Below are positions 23,544 through 31,265 of a stretch of 32,374 nucleotides of DNA, one piece after another. The DNA is from Flavobacterium sp. (GTDB lineage Bacteria; Bacteroidota; Bacteroidia; Flavobacteriales; Flavobacteriaceae), in contig NZ_JASLCE010000130.1 of assembly GCF_030146175.1 (NCBI RefSeq), positions 1 to 32,374 of the forward strand, read 5' to 3'. The translations under genes and the position numbers were made by a program. Each line of letters starts with the position of its first letter. Within the stretch, counting starts at the first letter, position 1. Under the pieces are notes generated by a model. The model was given only the letters and a program-made list of their open reading frames with translations. It was not told the origin of the DNA and searched no databases.

Positions 23544-24768
23544 AAAGGCGGTCTATTTCGGTACGGGCATACGGCAATGCTTTCCGGTACCAGTCAGCTG
23601 CGGATTCACGATCACCTAGTCTTTCGTATCCATAGGCTTTGGCCGTTAGTAAGACAAACTTATTTTCGTTATCGAATAAGGATTCCATTTGATCAATTGC
23701 TTCTAATAACGCTGGCGTCATGGTAATATGCATTTCGGCAACAATACGATTAAGCCGTAACAAGGTTGATTCCGGTTGTAAGTGTTCTAACTGTCGGTAC
23801 AAATAGACGATCGACTGCCAATCGGTATCTTTAAAATCGGAAACGGTACAGTGTAACGAAGCGATCAAAGCCTCCAGATAATAGGCGTTCAGTTCTTTTT
23901 CCGGCCGCGCCTGATCCAGATAATAAAATCCTTCCGCTATAAATGTATGATCCCAAAGATTTCGGTTTTGTTCAGCCAATGTAAGCCATTCACCGGTAGT
24001 CGTAATCCGTGCCGGAAAACGCGCAATGTTAAAAAACAATAATGCCAGTAATCCGTTTGCTTCGGAATTTTCCGTATCATATTCCCGTACGATTTTAGCC
24101 AGGCGGATGGCTTCATAACACAGATCGGTATTAATCCCGCTGCTTCCTTTGGTTGTTTTATAACCTTCGTTAAACAACAAATACAAAGAAGTATGCAGTA
24201 ACGCAAAGTGTTTCCGAATATCATCTTTGTCGGGATTTTCAAATACGTACTTTTTATTTTTGAGTGCTGCTTTGGCTCGATACAGGGCTTTTTTAACCGC
24301 CTCACGAGACATCAGTAAAGCATTCGCAATTTCACCGATCCCAAAACCGCAAAGCACCTGTAAGGTAATGATGATCTTCTTTTGTGGAGTAAGATCCAGT
24401 CGGCAACAAGCCAGCAACAAACACAACTGACTATCACTTATTTCATAATCCGAAAAAACAAGTTCCGGTGCCATCGTATCATTAAAATCGGATGCTGCGA
24501 CAGTTGTCGTTTTACTATCGCGTTTCAGTATATTAATCGTTTTATTCCGAGCGACTTTCATTAGCCAGGCAGCAGGATTATCCGGAATACCGGTATACCG
24601 CCATTTTTGAATTGCCGATTCAAAAGTGTCCTGAATCGCATCGGTAATACAATCCAGTTTATCGATTCCGTAAAGTCGTATCAATACGGCAGTCATCTTT
24701 CCCGCATTTTCACGGAAAAGATGTGCCGTTAAACGGTTAACCGGTTGTTTATCCGCCGTATTCTTCAT
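23521..24768 (-). CDS. ECF42-type sigma factor with C-terminal TPR-like (DUF6596) extension
   Basis: A 415-aa protein, much longer than a standard ECF sigma. Region 2 is at about 10-80 (TDAIQDTFESAIQKWRYTGI, then PAAWLMKVARNKTINILKRD). Region 4 is at about 120-175 (LTPQKKIIITLQVLCGFGIG, EIANALLMSREAVKKALYRA). The long helical extension (about 185-415) includes LFNEGYKTTKGSSGINTDLC, the DUF6596 mark. In the known ECF42 group this extension replaces an anti-sigma factor and the partner is a DGPF/YciI protein. Here that partner is directly upstream and overlaps the start by 20 bases, so the pair is translationally coupled. The regulon is not visible from the window. Confidence 0.92.
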   Translation of the reverse strand: MKNTADKQPVNRLTAHLFRENAGKMTAVLIRLYGIDKLDCITDAIQDTFESAIQKWRYTGIPDNPAAWLMKVARNKTINILKRDSKTTTVAASDFNDTMAPELVFSDYEISDSQLCLLLACCRLDLTPQKKIIITLQVLCGFGIGEIANALLMSREAVKKALYRAKAALKNKKYVFENPDKDDIRKHFALLHTSLYLLFNEGYKTTKGSSGINTDLCYEAIRLAKIVREYDTENSEANGLLALLFFNIARFPARITTTGEWLTLAEQNRNLWDHTFIAEGFYYLDQARPEKELNAYYLEALIASLHCTVSDFKDTDWQSIVYLYRQLEHLQPESTLLRLNRIVAEMHITMTPALLEAIDQMESLFDNENKFVLLTAKAYGYERLGDRESAADWYRKALPYARTEIDRLFILKKLV

Positions 24769-25105
24769 CGGCAGCTATAATCGGTCGGACTTCCACCATT
24801 GCACCAAGCTCCAGAGACGGACATCCTTTGGCAATTTCCCTAGCTTCGTCGAGCGAACCTGCCAAAAGGAAATAAAACCCACTAATACATTCTTTAGTTT
24901 CGATAAAAGGACCATCGGTAACAATCCGCTCTTTTCCGCGAATACAGCAACCTTCCGCATCCAATGGATTCCCTTCTTTAAAGTGTCCCTTTTCGATTAA
25001 CGATTCCACCCATTGCATGTGTTTTTCGATATCTTCCTGCATTTCTTGTGCTGTAAGACTACCGTAATTTATGTTTTCACGGATCAGCATTAAAAATTCT
25101 TTCAT
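24749..25105 (-). CDS. YciI/DGPF-domain protein paired with ECF42 sigma factor
   Basis: A 118-aa protein from the ATG at 25105 (MKEFLMLIREN); the frame runs to 25165, but only this start gives the family N-terminus. The YciI-related fold has the DGPF signature in VTDGPFIETKECISGFYFLL near 70-90. The end EYGG is short and exposed. The family is a small ferredoxin-like fold whose ligand or reaction in this setting is not known; in ECF42 loci it is the constant partner of the sigma factor. Its 3' end overlaps the sigma start by 20 bases. Confidence 0.9.
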   Translation of the reverse strand: MKEFLMLIRENINYGSLTAQEMQEDIEKHMQWVESLIEKGHFKEGNPLDAEGCCIRGKERIVTDGPFIETKECISGFYFLLAGSLDEAREIAKGCPSLELGAMVEVRPIIAADEEYGG

Positions 25106-25171
25106 GATTTTCGTTTTTAAATTAATACTATTCCTATAACAATTCACCCGTTTAAAAAGGGACAATTTAAT

Positions 25172-26482
25172 CTATTTTTTTTCTGTTTTCAGATCGATCA
25201 AAAATGGTTTTAGTCGGATTCCGTCTTTATTTCTGAAATTTACCGTAGCTGTCGACTGATAGTGATTCCACGGTTGTAATTCGGTTTCAAAACGAAACGA
25301 ACGTCCATCATCCGAAAAGCCGATTACTTTTGAAATCCGCAATACATGACTTTCTCCTAGCGGACCGAAGTCAAATCCCCGGAAATTTTTATCCATTTCT
25401 TCCGAGAATGTCAACGTTACCGTAAGCGGACCGGATGGCACTAACCCATTTTCCCCAACAGCTTCCGATAGTTTCATGTCGATTACCGTGGGTCTTATTC
25501 TTTCATAATCCGCTTTAAGCTGTGCGAGTGTTCCGGGAAAGAAACCGGTACTATTTACCAAAGCCTCGATCTGCTCCGAATCGTTATAATCCAGTTCGAT
25601 AAGCGTTTTGATGGCCTGTTTTTTATCTTTTGCCTGATCGTAATATTTTTCGCAAATCGCATAACCGATATAATAGCCCAAATCCCTTTCTTTTAATTCA
25701 TTCTGATTGGTTCCCCAAAGCCAGTTATAAGTCGTTTCGATATGCTGCATGTCTTTTACGAATACTGCTTTAACCCGTGCTTCATTCTTTTTTCCGAACG
25801 CTATCGCCGGCGTATACGATGGTTTTCCGGTAACTTTAGTCGAAATAAACTCAGCCACCCCTTCATACAAACAATAATACAATAGGTTATCGACCATGTC
25901 TTTTTGCTGCGTATGCACATATTCGTGCGTACATAACAATCCGATATCGTCTATCGGGTTCAGGTTTTTATAATACGAATGCAGGTATTTCGGAAGCGCA
26001 TCGGTATTTACATTCCGGTCCGACAACGCCATTTCACTTCCAATGAGTACTTTTCCATTCGAAATCGTTCCGTTTGTACGGAAAACGCCTACCGTAAAAT
26101 AAATCGGAGCCGGTCGTAATTCCGGATAAGCCTTTTTTAATCTGCTAATATTTTTTTGAATCTCCGGACTTACTTTTTGTACCGCAAGTGTATTTTTTCG
26201 AATCGTTTTCCAGAAATCCGGATACTTTTTAATGGCGTCGATATACTCTTTTGCCGTATAACGTCTGCGTTGTTTTATGGCTTCGAGTCCTTCGGTTCCG
26301 CTGTCGAAATACAACTTTTGCAACAATTCATACTGACGCGCACTATCGGGTGTTGCGACAATCGCATCATAGGCTTCCCAGAAATGATCAATATCAGAAG
26401 AAATGATTTCCGTTTTTAGCTTTTGGCCGTATGATACGGATAACGATAGCAAACTCAAACAAAGGATAACGTTTTTTTTCAT
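25172..26482 (-). CDS. Secreted HExxH metalloprotease-like protein
   Basis: A 436-aa protein with a type I signal peptide (MKKNVILCLSLLSLSVSYGQ, cleavage near 19-20). The zinc-binding motif HEYVH is at 186-190, and a downstream EGVAEF segment places Glu207 or Glu211 as a third ligand, the gluzincin pattern (DUF2268-like). The C-terminal 90 residues (about 340-436) form an Ig-like beta domain (LTVTLTFSEEMDKNFRGFDF) resembling the Big_5 'necessary adhesive' type. The protein should act in the periplasm or outside. It is 66 bases upstream of the YciI gene on the same strand, so it may share expression with the ECF42 pair, though it has its own promoter. The substrate is unknown. Confidence 0.75.
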   Translation of the reverse strand: MKKNVILCLSLLSLSVSYGQKLKTEIISSDIDHFWEAYDAIVATPDSARQYELLQKLYFDSGTEGLEAIKQRRRYTAKEYIDAIKKYPDFWKTIRKNTLAVQKVSPEIQKNISRLKKAYPELRPAPIYFTVGVFRTNGTISNGKVLIGSEMALSDRNVNTDALPKYLHSYYKNLNPIDDIGLLCTHEYVHTQQKDMVDNLLYYCLYEGVAEFISTKVTGKPSYTPAIAFGKKNEARVKAVFVKDMQHIETTYNWLWGTNQNELKERDLGYYIGYAICEKYYDQAKDKKQAIKTLIELDYNDSEQIEALVNSTGFFPGTLAQLKADYERIRPTVIDMKLSEAVGENGLVPSGPLTVTLTFSEEMDKNFRGFDFGPLGESHVLRISKVIGFSDDGRSFRFETELQPWNHYQSTATVNFRNKDGIRLKPFLIDLKTEKK

Positions 26483-26500
26483 GGTATATAATTAATCATT

Positions 26501-26535
26501 TAAAGATAGTCGACTCGTTTTTATTGATCTACAAA
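26501..26535 (-). promoter_or_regulatory. Promoter of the metalloprotease-like gene
   Basis: On the minus strand TTTG (26535-26532) is followed after 23 bases by TATCTTTA (26508-26501), one mismatch to the -7 consensus. It sits 19 bases before the ATG at 26482. This is the best -33/-7 pair in the window. Confidence 0.5.
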
Positions 26536-26568
26536 TAACGTATTTTCTTTCATTTTAATATTTGATCA

Positions 26569-26598
26569 AAAAAAACATACTAATCAGTATGTTTTTTT
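26569..26598. promoter_or_regulatory. Perfect 13-bp palindrome, candidate operator
   Basis: AAAAAAACATACT and its exact complement flank a 4-base centre. It lies between the divergent metalloprotease-like and 154-aa membrane genes, directly upstream of the -7 box at 26602-26609, where it would cover the -33 region. The core ACATACT/AGTATGT dyad is typical of TetR-family sites. No gene ends here, so a terminator role is unlikely. Confidence 0.5.
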
Positions 26599-26601
26599 AG
26601 T

Positions 26602-26609
26602 TATCTTTG
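26602..26609 (+). promoter_or_regulatory. -7 box (TATCTTTG) of the 154-aa membrane protein gene
   Basis: An exact TAnnTTTG match on the plus strand, 20 bases before the ATG at 26630. The palindrome at 26569-26598 ends three bases upstream. Confidence 0.5.
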
Positions 26610-26629
26610 AAACACAAATTTACAAAAGC

Positions 26630-27094
26630 ATGTATTCCGTACTTCTACCACTTCATTCTGTAATCCGCTGGTTGGTATTGATCAGTCTTTTGATTACAAT
26701 CGGGAAATCCATTTTGGGTTACTATAAACAATCCGTTTTTTCGAAAACCGACAATCGTTTACGGCATTGGACGGCTACTTTTTCCCATATACAACTCCTG
26801 ATCGGAATGCTGCTTTATACACAAAGTCCGTTTGTAACCTATTTTTACGACACCTATAAATCCGGAAACCTGAATACAGAAGCATTGTTTTTTGGTGTTA
26901 TTCATATTATATTGATGTTTATTGCAATACTTTTTATTTCGATCGGATCGTCTAAAGCCAAACGAATAACCTCCGACAAGGAAAAATACAAAACGATACT
27001 GATCTGGTTTTCTCTGGGATTATTACTGATATTTCTGGCGATCCCGTGGCCATTTTCGCCTTTGGCTGTCCGACCTTTACTACGTCCATTCTAA
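26630..27094 (+). CDS. Four-helix membrane protein, possibly heme-binding
   Basis: A 154-aa inner-membrane protein with four predicted helices (about 4-27, 47-66, 85-107, 120-140). Histidines fall in or at the ends of the helices: His9 (LHSVIRW), His46 and His53 (HWTATFSHIQLL), and His92 (GVIHIILMF). This layout resembles small cytochrome b-like proteins, and from memory such flavobacterial proteins are sometimes labelled 'cytochrome B'; heme binding is not proven. The C-terminus is Pro/Arg-rich (PWPFSPLAVRPLLRPF). It is monocistronic and sits behind a strong palindromic operator, so it is likely induced by a small molecule through a TetR-type repressor. Confidence 0.75.
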   Translation: MYSVLLPLHSVIRWLVLISLLITIGKSILGYYKQSVFSKTDNRLRHWTATFSHIQLLIGMLLYTQSPFVTYFYDTYKSGNLNTEALFFGVIHIILMFIAILFISIGSSKAKRITSDKEKYKTILIWFSLGLLLIFLAIPWPFSPLAVRPLLRPF

Positions 27095-27120
27095 TTCCTG
27101 AATTTTTTATAGCTACCATA

Positions 27121-27146
27121 AAAAAAGCCGGCATAAAGCCGGCTTT
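27121..27146. terminator. Terminator between convergent genes
   Basis: AGCCGGC (27126-27132) pairs with GCCGGCT (27138-27144) around ATAAA. On the minus strand it ends in seven T and terminates the DUF2911 gene; on the plus strand the T-run is short (TTTG), so it works less well for the membrane protein gene. Confidence 0.85.
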
Positions 27147-27164
27147 GTCTCCTTTAAAAAGGAA

Positions 27165-28010
27165 TTATTTTTTAGACCATTCTAAGATAGAGTCTTTATT
27201 CATTTTTACGTAATCACCGTTGTTTGCTTTTTCAGCACTTGCCTGTGATAATTTTGCTGTTTCGATCGCTCCTTTTTTATCTCCTAATTTCGCCTGAATC
27301 AATGATTTTAGACGTAGGTACCAGAAAGGCGCATCTTTTTCCATTCCAACTGCTTTGTTTACCCATTCCAATGCTTTGTTCATATCGCCTCCGGACTGGT
27401 AGTAATACTGTGCAGAAGAAAAATAATCGTTAGCCGTTGGTCCCGCTAAAGCACCTTCGATGCTCTTCATAGCGATTTTTTGTGTTGGTACTGTAAATTT
27501 AACGGCTACCAATGTTTTTTCCCATGAAATTTCAAGGCTTCCGTTATCGTTGTCTACATTATTAACTGCAATGGTAAACGTTTCTACTTTTCTACCTAAT
27601 GTCTCCGGTTTAACCGTAGTACGCAACGCTACTTTCGAATCGTCCCATTTTTCAGGAGTTCCCCAGTTGTTCGTATCGGTATAGAAAATCACATCCCATG
27701 AATCTGCTTTTGGCAACGTATAAAGGGCGTATTTTCCTTTTTTCAGTGTTTTTCCGTCGATCACAACATCATCATCGAAAGAAATAGTAGTATTGGCATT
27801 GGCACCGGTTCTCCATACTTTTCCGTAAGGAACCAATTCACCAAAAACGGCTCTTCCTTTAGAACTCGGACGGGAATAATCCAATTCTACTTGTGTTAAA
27901 CCTACAACCTGTTCCAATTCTGCTTTTGGACTGGCCTGTGGCGTTTTTACCTGAGCTTGAATCGCTAGAGTAGCCATAAAAAAAGCTGCAGTAATAATAA
28001 TTCTCTTCAT
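27165..28010 (-). CDS. DUF2911-domain protein with C-terminal TPR-like helices
   Basis: A 281-aa secreted protein. The signal peptide ends ATLAIQAQ (cleavage near residue 19-20). The DUF2911 domain covers about 24-165 (ELEQVVGLTQVELDYSRPSS, then GRAVFGELVPYGKVWRTGAN, KGKYALYTLP and WGTPEKWDDS). A helical tail of about 190-270 contains a TPR-like pair (AQYYYQSGGDMNKALEWVNK, then LRLKSLIQAKLGDKKGAIET). The family is common and often abundant in Bacteroidota; its function is not established. Codons are biased to the AAA/GGT/GTA type, suggesting strong expression. A near-consensus -7 box (TAAATTCG, minus strand, 28033-28040) lies 22 bases upstream. Confidence 0.92.
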   Translation of the reverse strand: MKRIIITAAFFMATLAIQAQVKTPQASPKAELEQVVGLTQVELDYSRPSSKGRAVFGELVPYGKVWRTGANANTTISFDDDVVIDGKTLKKGKYALYTLPKADSWDVIFYTDTNNWGTPEKWDDSKVALRTTVKPETLGRKVETFTIAVNNVDNDNGSLEISWEKTLVAVKFTVPTQKIAMKSIEGALAGPTANDYFSSAQYYYQSGGDMNKALEWVNKAVGMEKDAPFWYLRLKSLIQAKLGDKKGAIETAKLSQASAEKANNGDYVKMNKDSILEWSKK

Positions 28011-28123
28011 AACTATTTTGTTTATTTGCGAACGAATTTACTAAAAAAACACACTTTAAATGTTAATTTTAATTTAAAAGAAAAAACCATCCGACCGGTA
28101 TCGATCCGAATCGCAAACATTTG

Positions 28124-28131
28124 TAATTTTG
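28124..28131 (+). promoter_or_regulatory. -7 box (TAATTTTG) of the SRPBCC-photolyase operon
   Basis: An exact TAnnTTTG match only six bases before the ATG at 28138. Transcription would begin at or next to the start codon, giving a leaderless or nearly leaderless mRNA. Confidence 0.4.
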
Positions 28132-28137
28132 TTTTAA

Positions 28138-28605
28138 ATGAGGCTATATACCCTACATACCCGCCAAAAACTACCGGTTTCACTAGACGAAGCCTGGGCT
28201 TTTTTTTCGGATCCGTCGAATCTCAATACGATCACACCCGAAGACATGAAATTCCAAACCCTTTCGGGCGACGATCGAAAAATGTTTGCCGGCCAGATCA
28301 TTCACTATAAAATCAGCCCGTTTCGCGGTATTCAGCTACAATGGGTAACGGAAATCACTCATGTGGAACCGAATGCTTTTTTTGTAGACGAACAACGATT
28401 CGGTCCTTATAAATTCTGGCATCACAAGCATTTTTTCAAAGAGATCGACGGTGGTATCGAAATGGAGGATCTTATTCATTATCAGGTTCCTTTTGGTTTT
28501 ATCGGAAATCTGTTCCATCCGTTACTCGTCCGACCAAAACTAAAGGCTATATTCGACTACCGAAAAAACAAACTGGAACAATTATTCGGCCGTTATCCCG
28601 GCTAA
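28138..28605 (+). CDS. SRPBCC-family ligand-binding protein
   Basis: A 155-aa protein of the START/polyketide-cyclase fold (SRPBCC). It opens with MRLYTLHTRQKLPVSLDEAW and FFSDPSNLNTITPEDMKF, the typical start in which a substrate-binding cavity forms, and carries GGIEMEDLIHYQVPFGFIGN near the end. Members of this subgroup are sometimes called cell-division inhibitor-like (the N-terminal part of the SulA-like/TIGR01777 family), with no proven function here. It starts 16 bases before the photolyase gene and is probably co-transcribed; the same neighbour pair is common in Bacteroidota, from memory. The ligand is unknown. Confidence 0.88.
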   Translation: MRLYTLHTRQKLPVSLDEAWAFFSDPSNLNTITPEDMKFQTLSGDDRKMFAGQIIHYKISPFRGIQLQWVTEITHVEPNAFFVDEQRFGPYKFWHHKHFFKEIDGGIEMEDLIHYQVPFGFIGNLFHPLLVRPKLKAIFDYRKNKLEQLFGRYPG

Positions 28606-28621
28606 ACAACTGTCATTTTAT

Positions 28622-29920
28622 ATGCAAAATACGATCTCTATTTTCTGGTTTCGGAGAGACCTGCGGTTAAACGATAATACCGGACTGTTTCACGCCCTTA
28701 ACAGTGAACTTCCGGTGTTACCCATTTTTATTTTCGACACCAGCATCCTTTCTCAGTTACCCACCAATGATGCCCGGGTTGGCTTTATCCACAACCTACT
28801 CGATCAGATGCAACAGCAACTCTCGAAATCGGGAAAATCACTGGCTGTTTTTTATGGTGATCCTGTTAGCATTTTTCAAAAACTGATCCACGAAAATAAC
28901 ATTGTTACCGTTTATACCAATCACGATTACGAACCATCGGCGCGCAAACGGGACACTGCTGTTTATAACCTTTTAAAAGAAAACAACATTGCTTTTAAAA
29001 CGGCTAAAGATCAGGTTATTTTTGAAAAAAGTGAAGTCGTAAAAGACGACGGCACGCCCTATGTGGTCTATACGCCTTATTCTAAAAAGTGGAAAGAGCA
29101 TTTTTATAAAACGACTGTTCACCATTATCCATCGGAAACCGTTCTGGGAAATATAGTGTCACACGACTATCCGTTTTTAAGTCTGCATGACATCGGATTT
29201 CAATCGTCCAAAATCACGGTTCCCACTTTTGACGTTTCGGAAAAGTTAGTCGAAAACTACGAAGACACGCGCAACTTTCCGGCTATTTCTGGTACTTCTT
29301 TATTGGGTCCACACCTACGCTTCGGATCGGTGAGCATCCGACAAATGGTGCGTCTCGCGGCCGGTTTTAAAAATCAGACCTTTTTAAACGAATTGATCTG
29401 GCGGGAGTTTTTTATGCAGATTTTGTGGCATTTCCCACATACGGTTCACCGCAGTTTTAAAGAAAAATACGACGCTATCCAGTGGAGTAATAACGAAGAC
29501 TTATTTCGGAAATGGTGCGAAGGTCAAACCGGCTATCCGTTTGTCGACGCCGGAATGCGCGAACTGAATACCACCGGACATATGCACAACAGAGTCCGTA
29601 TGATTGTGGCCAGCTTTCTGTGCAAACATCTTTTAATCGACTGGCGTTGGGGCGAAACCTATTTCGCTCAGAAATTACTCGACTACGAACAGTCCAGCAA
29701 TGTTGGTAACTGGCAATGGGCCGCCGGATCGGGTGTGGATGCCGCACCGTATTTTCGAATCTTTAACCCAACCGAACAAATCAAAAAGTTCGACAAAGAC
29801 CTTATCTATATTAAGAAATGGATACCGGAACTTGGAACCGAAACCTATCCGCTACCCATCGTCGATCATAAAACGGCACGTGAAAAATGCCTGACAACCT
29901 ATAAAAAAGCCGTGGGATAA
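28622..29920 (+). CDS. phrB: Deoxyribodipyrimidine photolyase (class I CPD type)
   Basis: A 432-aa flavoprotein that uses blue light to split cyclobutane pyrimidine dimers. The N-terminal photolyase domain (about 4-135) begins ISIFWFRRDLRLNDNTGL and binds an antenna chromophore. The FAD-binding helical domain (about 200-425) shows GTSLLGPHLRFGSVSIR, ELIWREFFMQILWHFP, and TGYPFVDAGMRELNTTGHMH. A candidate electron-transfer Trp triad is Trp298, Trp341 and Trp364. The end contains NVGNWQWAAGSGVDAAPYFR, nearly unchanged from E. coli PhrB, so CPD repair is preferred over a cryptochrome role. The tail of the gene overlaps the HAD terminator. Confidence 0.95.
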   Translation: MQNTISIFWFRRDLRLNDNTGLFHALNSELPVLPIFIFDTSILSQLPTNDARVGFIHNLLDQMQQQLSKSGKSLAVFYGDPVSIFQKLIHENNIVTVYTNHDYEPSARKRDTAVYNLLKENNIAFKTAKDQVIFEKSEVVKDDGTPYVVYTPYSKKWKEHFYKTTVHHYPSETVLGNIVSHDYPFLSLHDIGFQSSKITVPTFDVSEKLVENYEDTRNFPAISGTSLLGPHLRFGSVSIRQMVRLAAGFKNQTFLNELIWREFFMQILWHFPHTVHRSFKEKYDAIQWSNNEDLFRKWCEGQTGYPFVDAGMRELNTTGHMHNRVRMIVASFLCKHLLIDWRWGETYFAQKLLDYEQSSNVGNWQWAAGSGVDAAPYFRIFNPTEQIKKFDKDLIYIKKWIPELGTETYPLPIVDHKTAREKCLTTYKKAVG

Positions 29921-29929
29921 TCCACGGCT
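29903..29929 (-). terminator. Terminator of the HAD gene, inside the photolyase 3' end
   Basis: AGCCGTGG (29908-29915) pairs with CCACGGCT (29922-29929); the photolyase stop codon (29918-29920) lies in the loop. On the minus strand the stem is followed by six T, so it ends the HAD transcript. On the plus strand there is no T-run. Confidence 0.75.
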
Positions 29930-29938
29930 CCTATACGA

Positions 29939-30601
29939 TTAGCGCTGTTTTATTTGGGAAACGATCTGATAATTGATCTCATCAAAATGTCCGATTTCAT
30001 GATCAGCTTCCGACAAATCCTGTAGTTTGGAATTGATACTGTTATACGCCAGACAAAATATACCCGCCGCTTTCGAAGCTTTGATACCATTAGTGCTATC
30101 TTCGATTACGATACAATGTTCGATTGGAGCCACCGACAAAGACGCTGCGTGTAGAAAAATAGCCGGATGCGGTTTGGATTTTGGAAAATCTTCGCCACTA
30201 ACCGTATGGGTAAAATACGGATGCAATTCAAAGCGGTTAAACACTCTTTCGATCGTTCCTTTGGAAGCCGAAGAAGCCAGAATGAGTTGCATACCATTTC
30301 CATGAAGATCGACGATCAACTTTCGGACTCCATCAATCAGTTCCAAATCTTCTTTGGTATCGAAAGCATCGTTAAAAAGGAAACGTTTCCGTAGAATCAA
30401 TTCTTCCACATCGTGTTGCAGCGCAAAACTTTCTTTTAATTTCTGAAACACATTTCGGGTAGAATTCCCGGTAAAAGAGGCATACATTTCTTCCGAAACA
30501 TCGATTCCTAATTCTGAAAAGTGTTGGTAATAAGCATATTTATGAACGGGTTCTGTGTCGACAATCACGCCGTCCATATCAAAAATTACGGTCTTAACCA
30601 T
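29939..30601 (-). CDS. HAD-superfamily hydrolase, beta-phosphoglucomutase-like
   Basis: A 220-aa cytoplasmic phosphatase or phosphomutase. Motif I is FDMDGVIVDTEP (residues 7-18) with nucleophile Asp8 and acid/base Asp10. Motif II is LILASSAS (about 105-112), and the conserved Lys is in FPKSKPHPAIF (about 139-150). Motif III/IV acids are in CIVIEDSTNGIKAS (about 166-180). The alpha-helical cap lies between about 15 and 85 (C1 type). The family covers beta-phosphoglucomutases and small sugar-phosphate phosphatases; the substrate cannot be fixed from sequence. It is monocistronic, with its own -7 box (TACTTTTG) and terminator. Confidence 0.93.
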   Translation of the reverse strand: MVKTVIFDMDGVIVDTEPVHKYAYYQHFSELGIDVSEEMYASFTGNSTRNVFQKLKESFALQHDVEELILRKRFLFNDAFDTKEDLELIDGVRKLIVDLHGNGMQLILASSASKGTIERVFNRFELHPYFTHTVSGEDFPKSKPHPAIFLHAASLSVAPIEHCIVIEDSTNGIKASKAAGIFCLAYNSINSKLQDLSEADHEIGHFDEINYQIVSQIKQR

Positions 30602-30620
30602 TGTGTGTTGTTATTTTTTA

Positions 30621-30628
30621 CAAAAGTA
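30621..30628 (-). promoter_or_regulatory. -7 box (TACTTTTG) of the HAD gene
   Basis: An exact TAnnTTTG match on the minus strand, 19 bases before the ATG at 30601. Confidence 0.45.
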
Positions 30629-30690
30629 CGCTTTATTCCAGTATCCCTTTCCGGTTGTAAAAAAGATATTTCCGATTAAACTTTTTCGGT

Positions 30691-30698
30691 TATCTTTA
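30691..30698 (+). promoter_or_regulatory. Candidate -7 box (TATCTTTA) of the ECF sigma operon
   Basis: One mismatch to TAnnTTTG on the plus strand, 24 bases before the TTG start at 30723. It supports a short leader and thus the downstream TTG start. Confidence 0.35.
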
Positions 30699-30722
30699 GT
30701 CTAAATCATAAAAACAGTCAGT

Positions 30723-31265
30723 TTGCAGGACGAAGCTCTTTTTATCCGCCAGTTACTCGATCCGAAGACGCAAAACGAAGCGTTTCGCCGGTTATTGACC
30801 GAATACCAACGGCCATTGTACCGTCATATCCGGAATATAGTACTGGATCACGACGATACCGACGACGTACTGCAAAATACCTTTATCAAGATTTTTAACA
30901 ACCTAAAACACTTTAAAGGAGAAAGCAAACTGTTTTCCTGGATGTATCGTATTGCAACCAACGAAGCGATCACCTTTATCAACCAACGCGCCCGGAAAGC
31001 GGGAATCAGCAACGAAGAATTGCAATCCAAAGCCGTAGGCAAACTGGAAGCCGATGTGAATTACGACGGTGACGAAATTCAGTTAAAACTGCAAAAAGCA
31101 GTCGCCACTTTACCGGAAAAACAACAGTTGGTTTTTAAGATGAAATATTTTGAAGAGCTGAAATACGAAGCCATATCGGAGATCCTCGGCACTTCGGTGG
31201 GTGCCTTAAAAGCCTCGTATCATCATGCGGTAAAAAAAATTGAAGAATATTTGAATTCCGTTTAA
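30723..31265 (+). CDS. ECF sigma factor (RpoE-like) with TTG start
   Basis: A 180-aa protein. Region 2 covers about 20-90 (RLLTEYQRPLYRHIRNIVLD, then DTDDVLQNTFIKIFNNLKHF, SKLFSWMYRIATNEAITFIN). Region 4 covers about 120-175 (LPEKQQLVFKMKYFEELKYE, AISEILGTSVGALKASYHHA). No ATG lies in frame before codon 70 or so, and a stop codon is 18 bases upstream of the TTG, so TTG at 30723 (or ATA at 30708) is the only reasonable start. The two following genes encode a single-pass protein and a Spy/CpxP-like protein, consistent with an envelope-stress sigma operon. No zinc-finger-type anti-sigma is seen. Confidence 0.92.
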   Translation: MQDEALFIRQLLDPKTQNEAFRRLLTEYQRPLYRHIRNIVLDHDDTDDVLQNTFIKIFNNLKHFKGESKLFSWMYRIATNEAITFINQRARKAGISNEELQSKAVGKLEADVNYDGDEIQLKLQKAVATLPEKQQLVFKMKYFEELKYEAISEILGTSVGALKASYHHAVKKIEEYLNSV

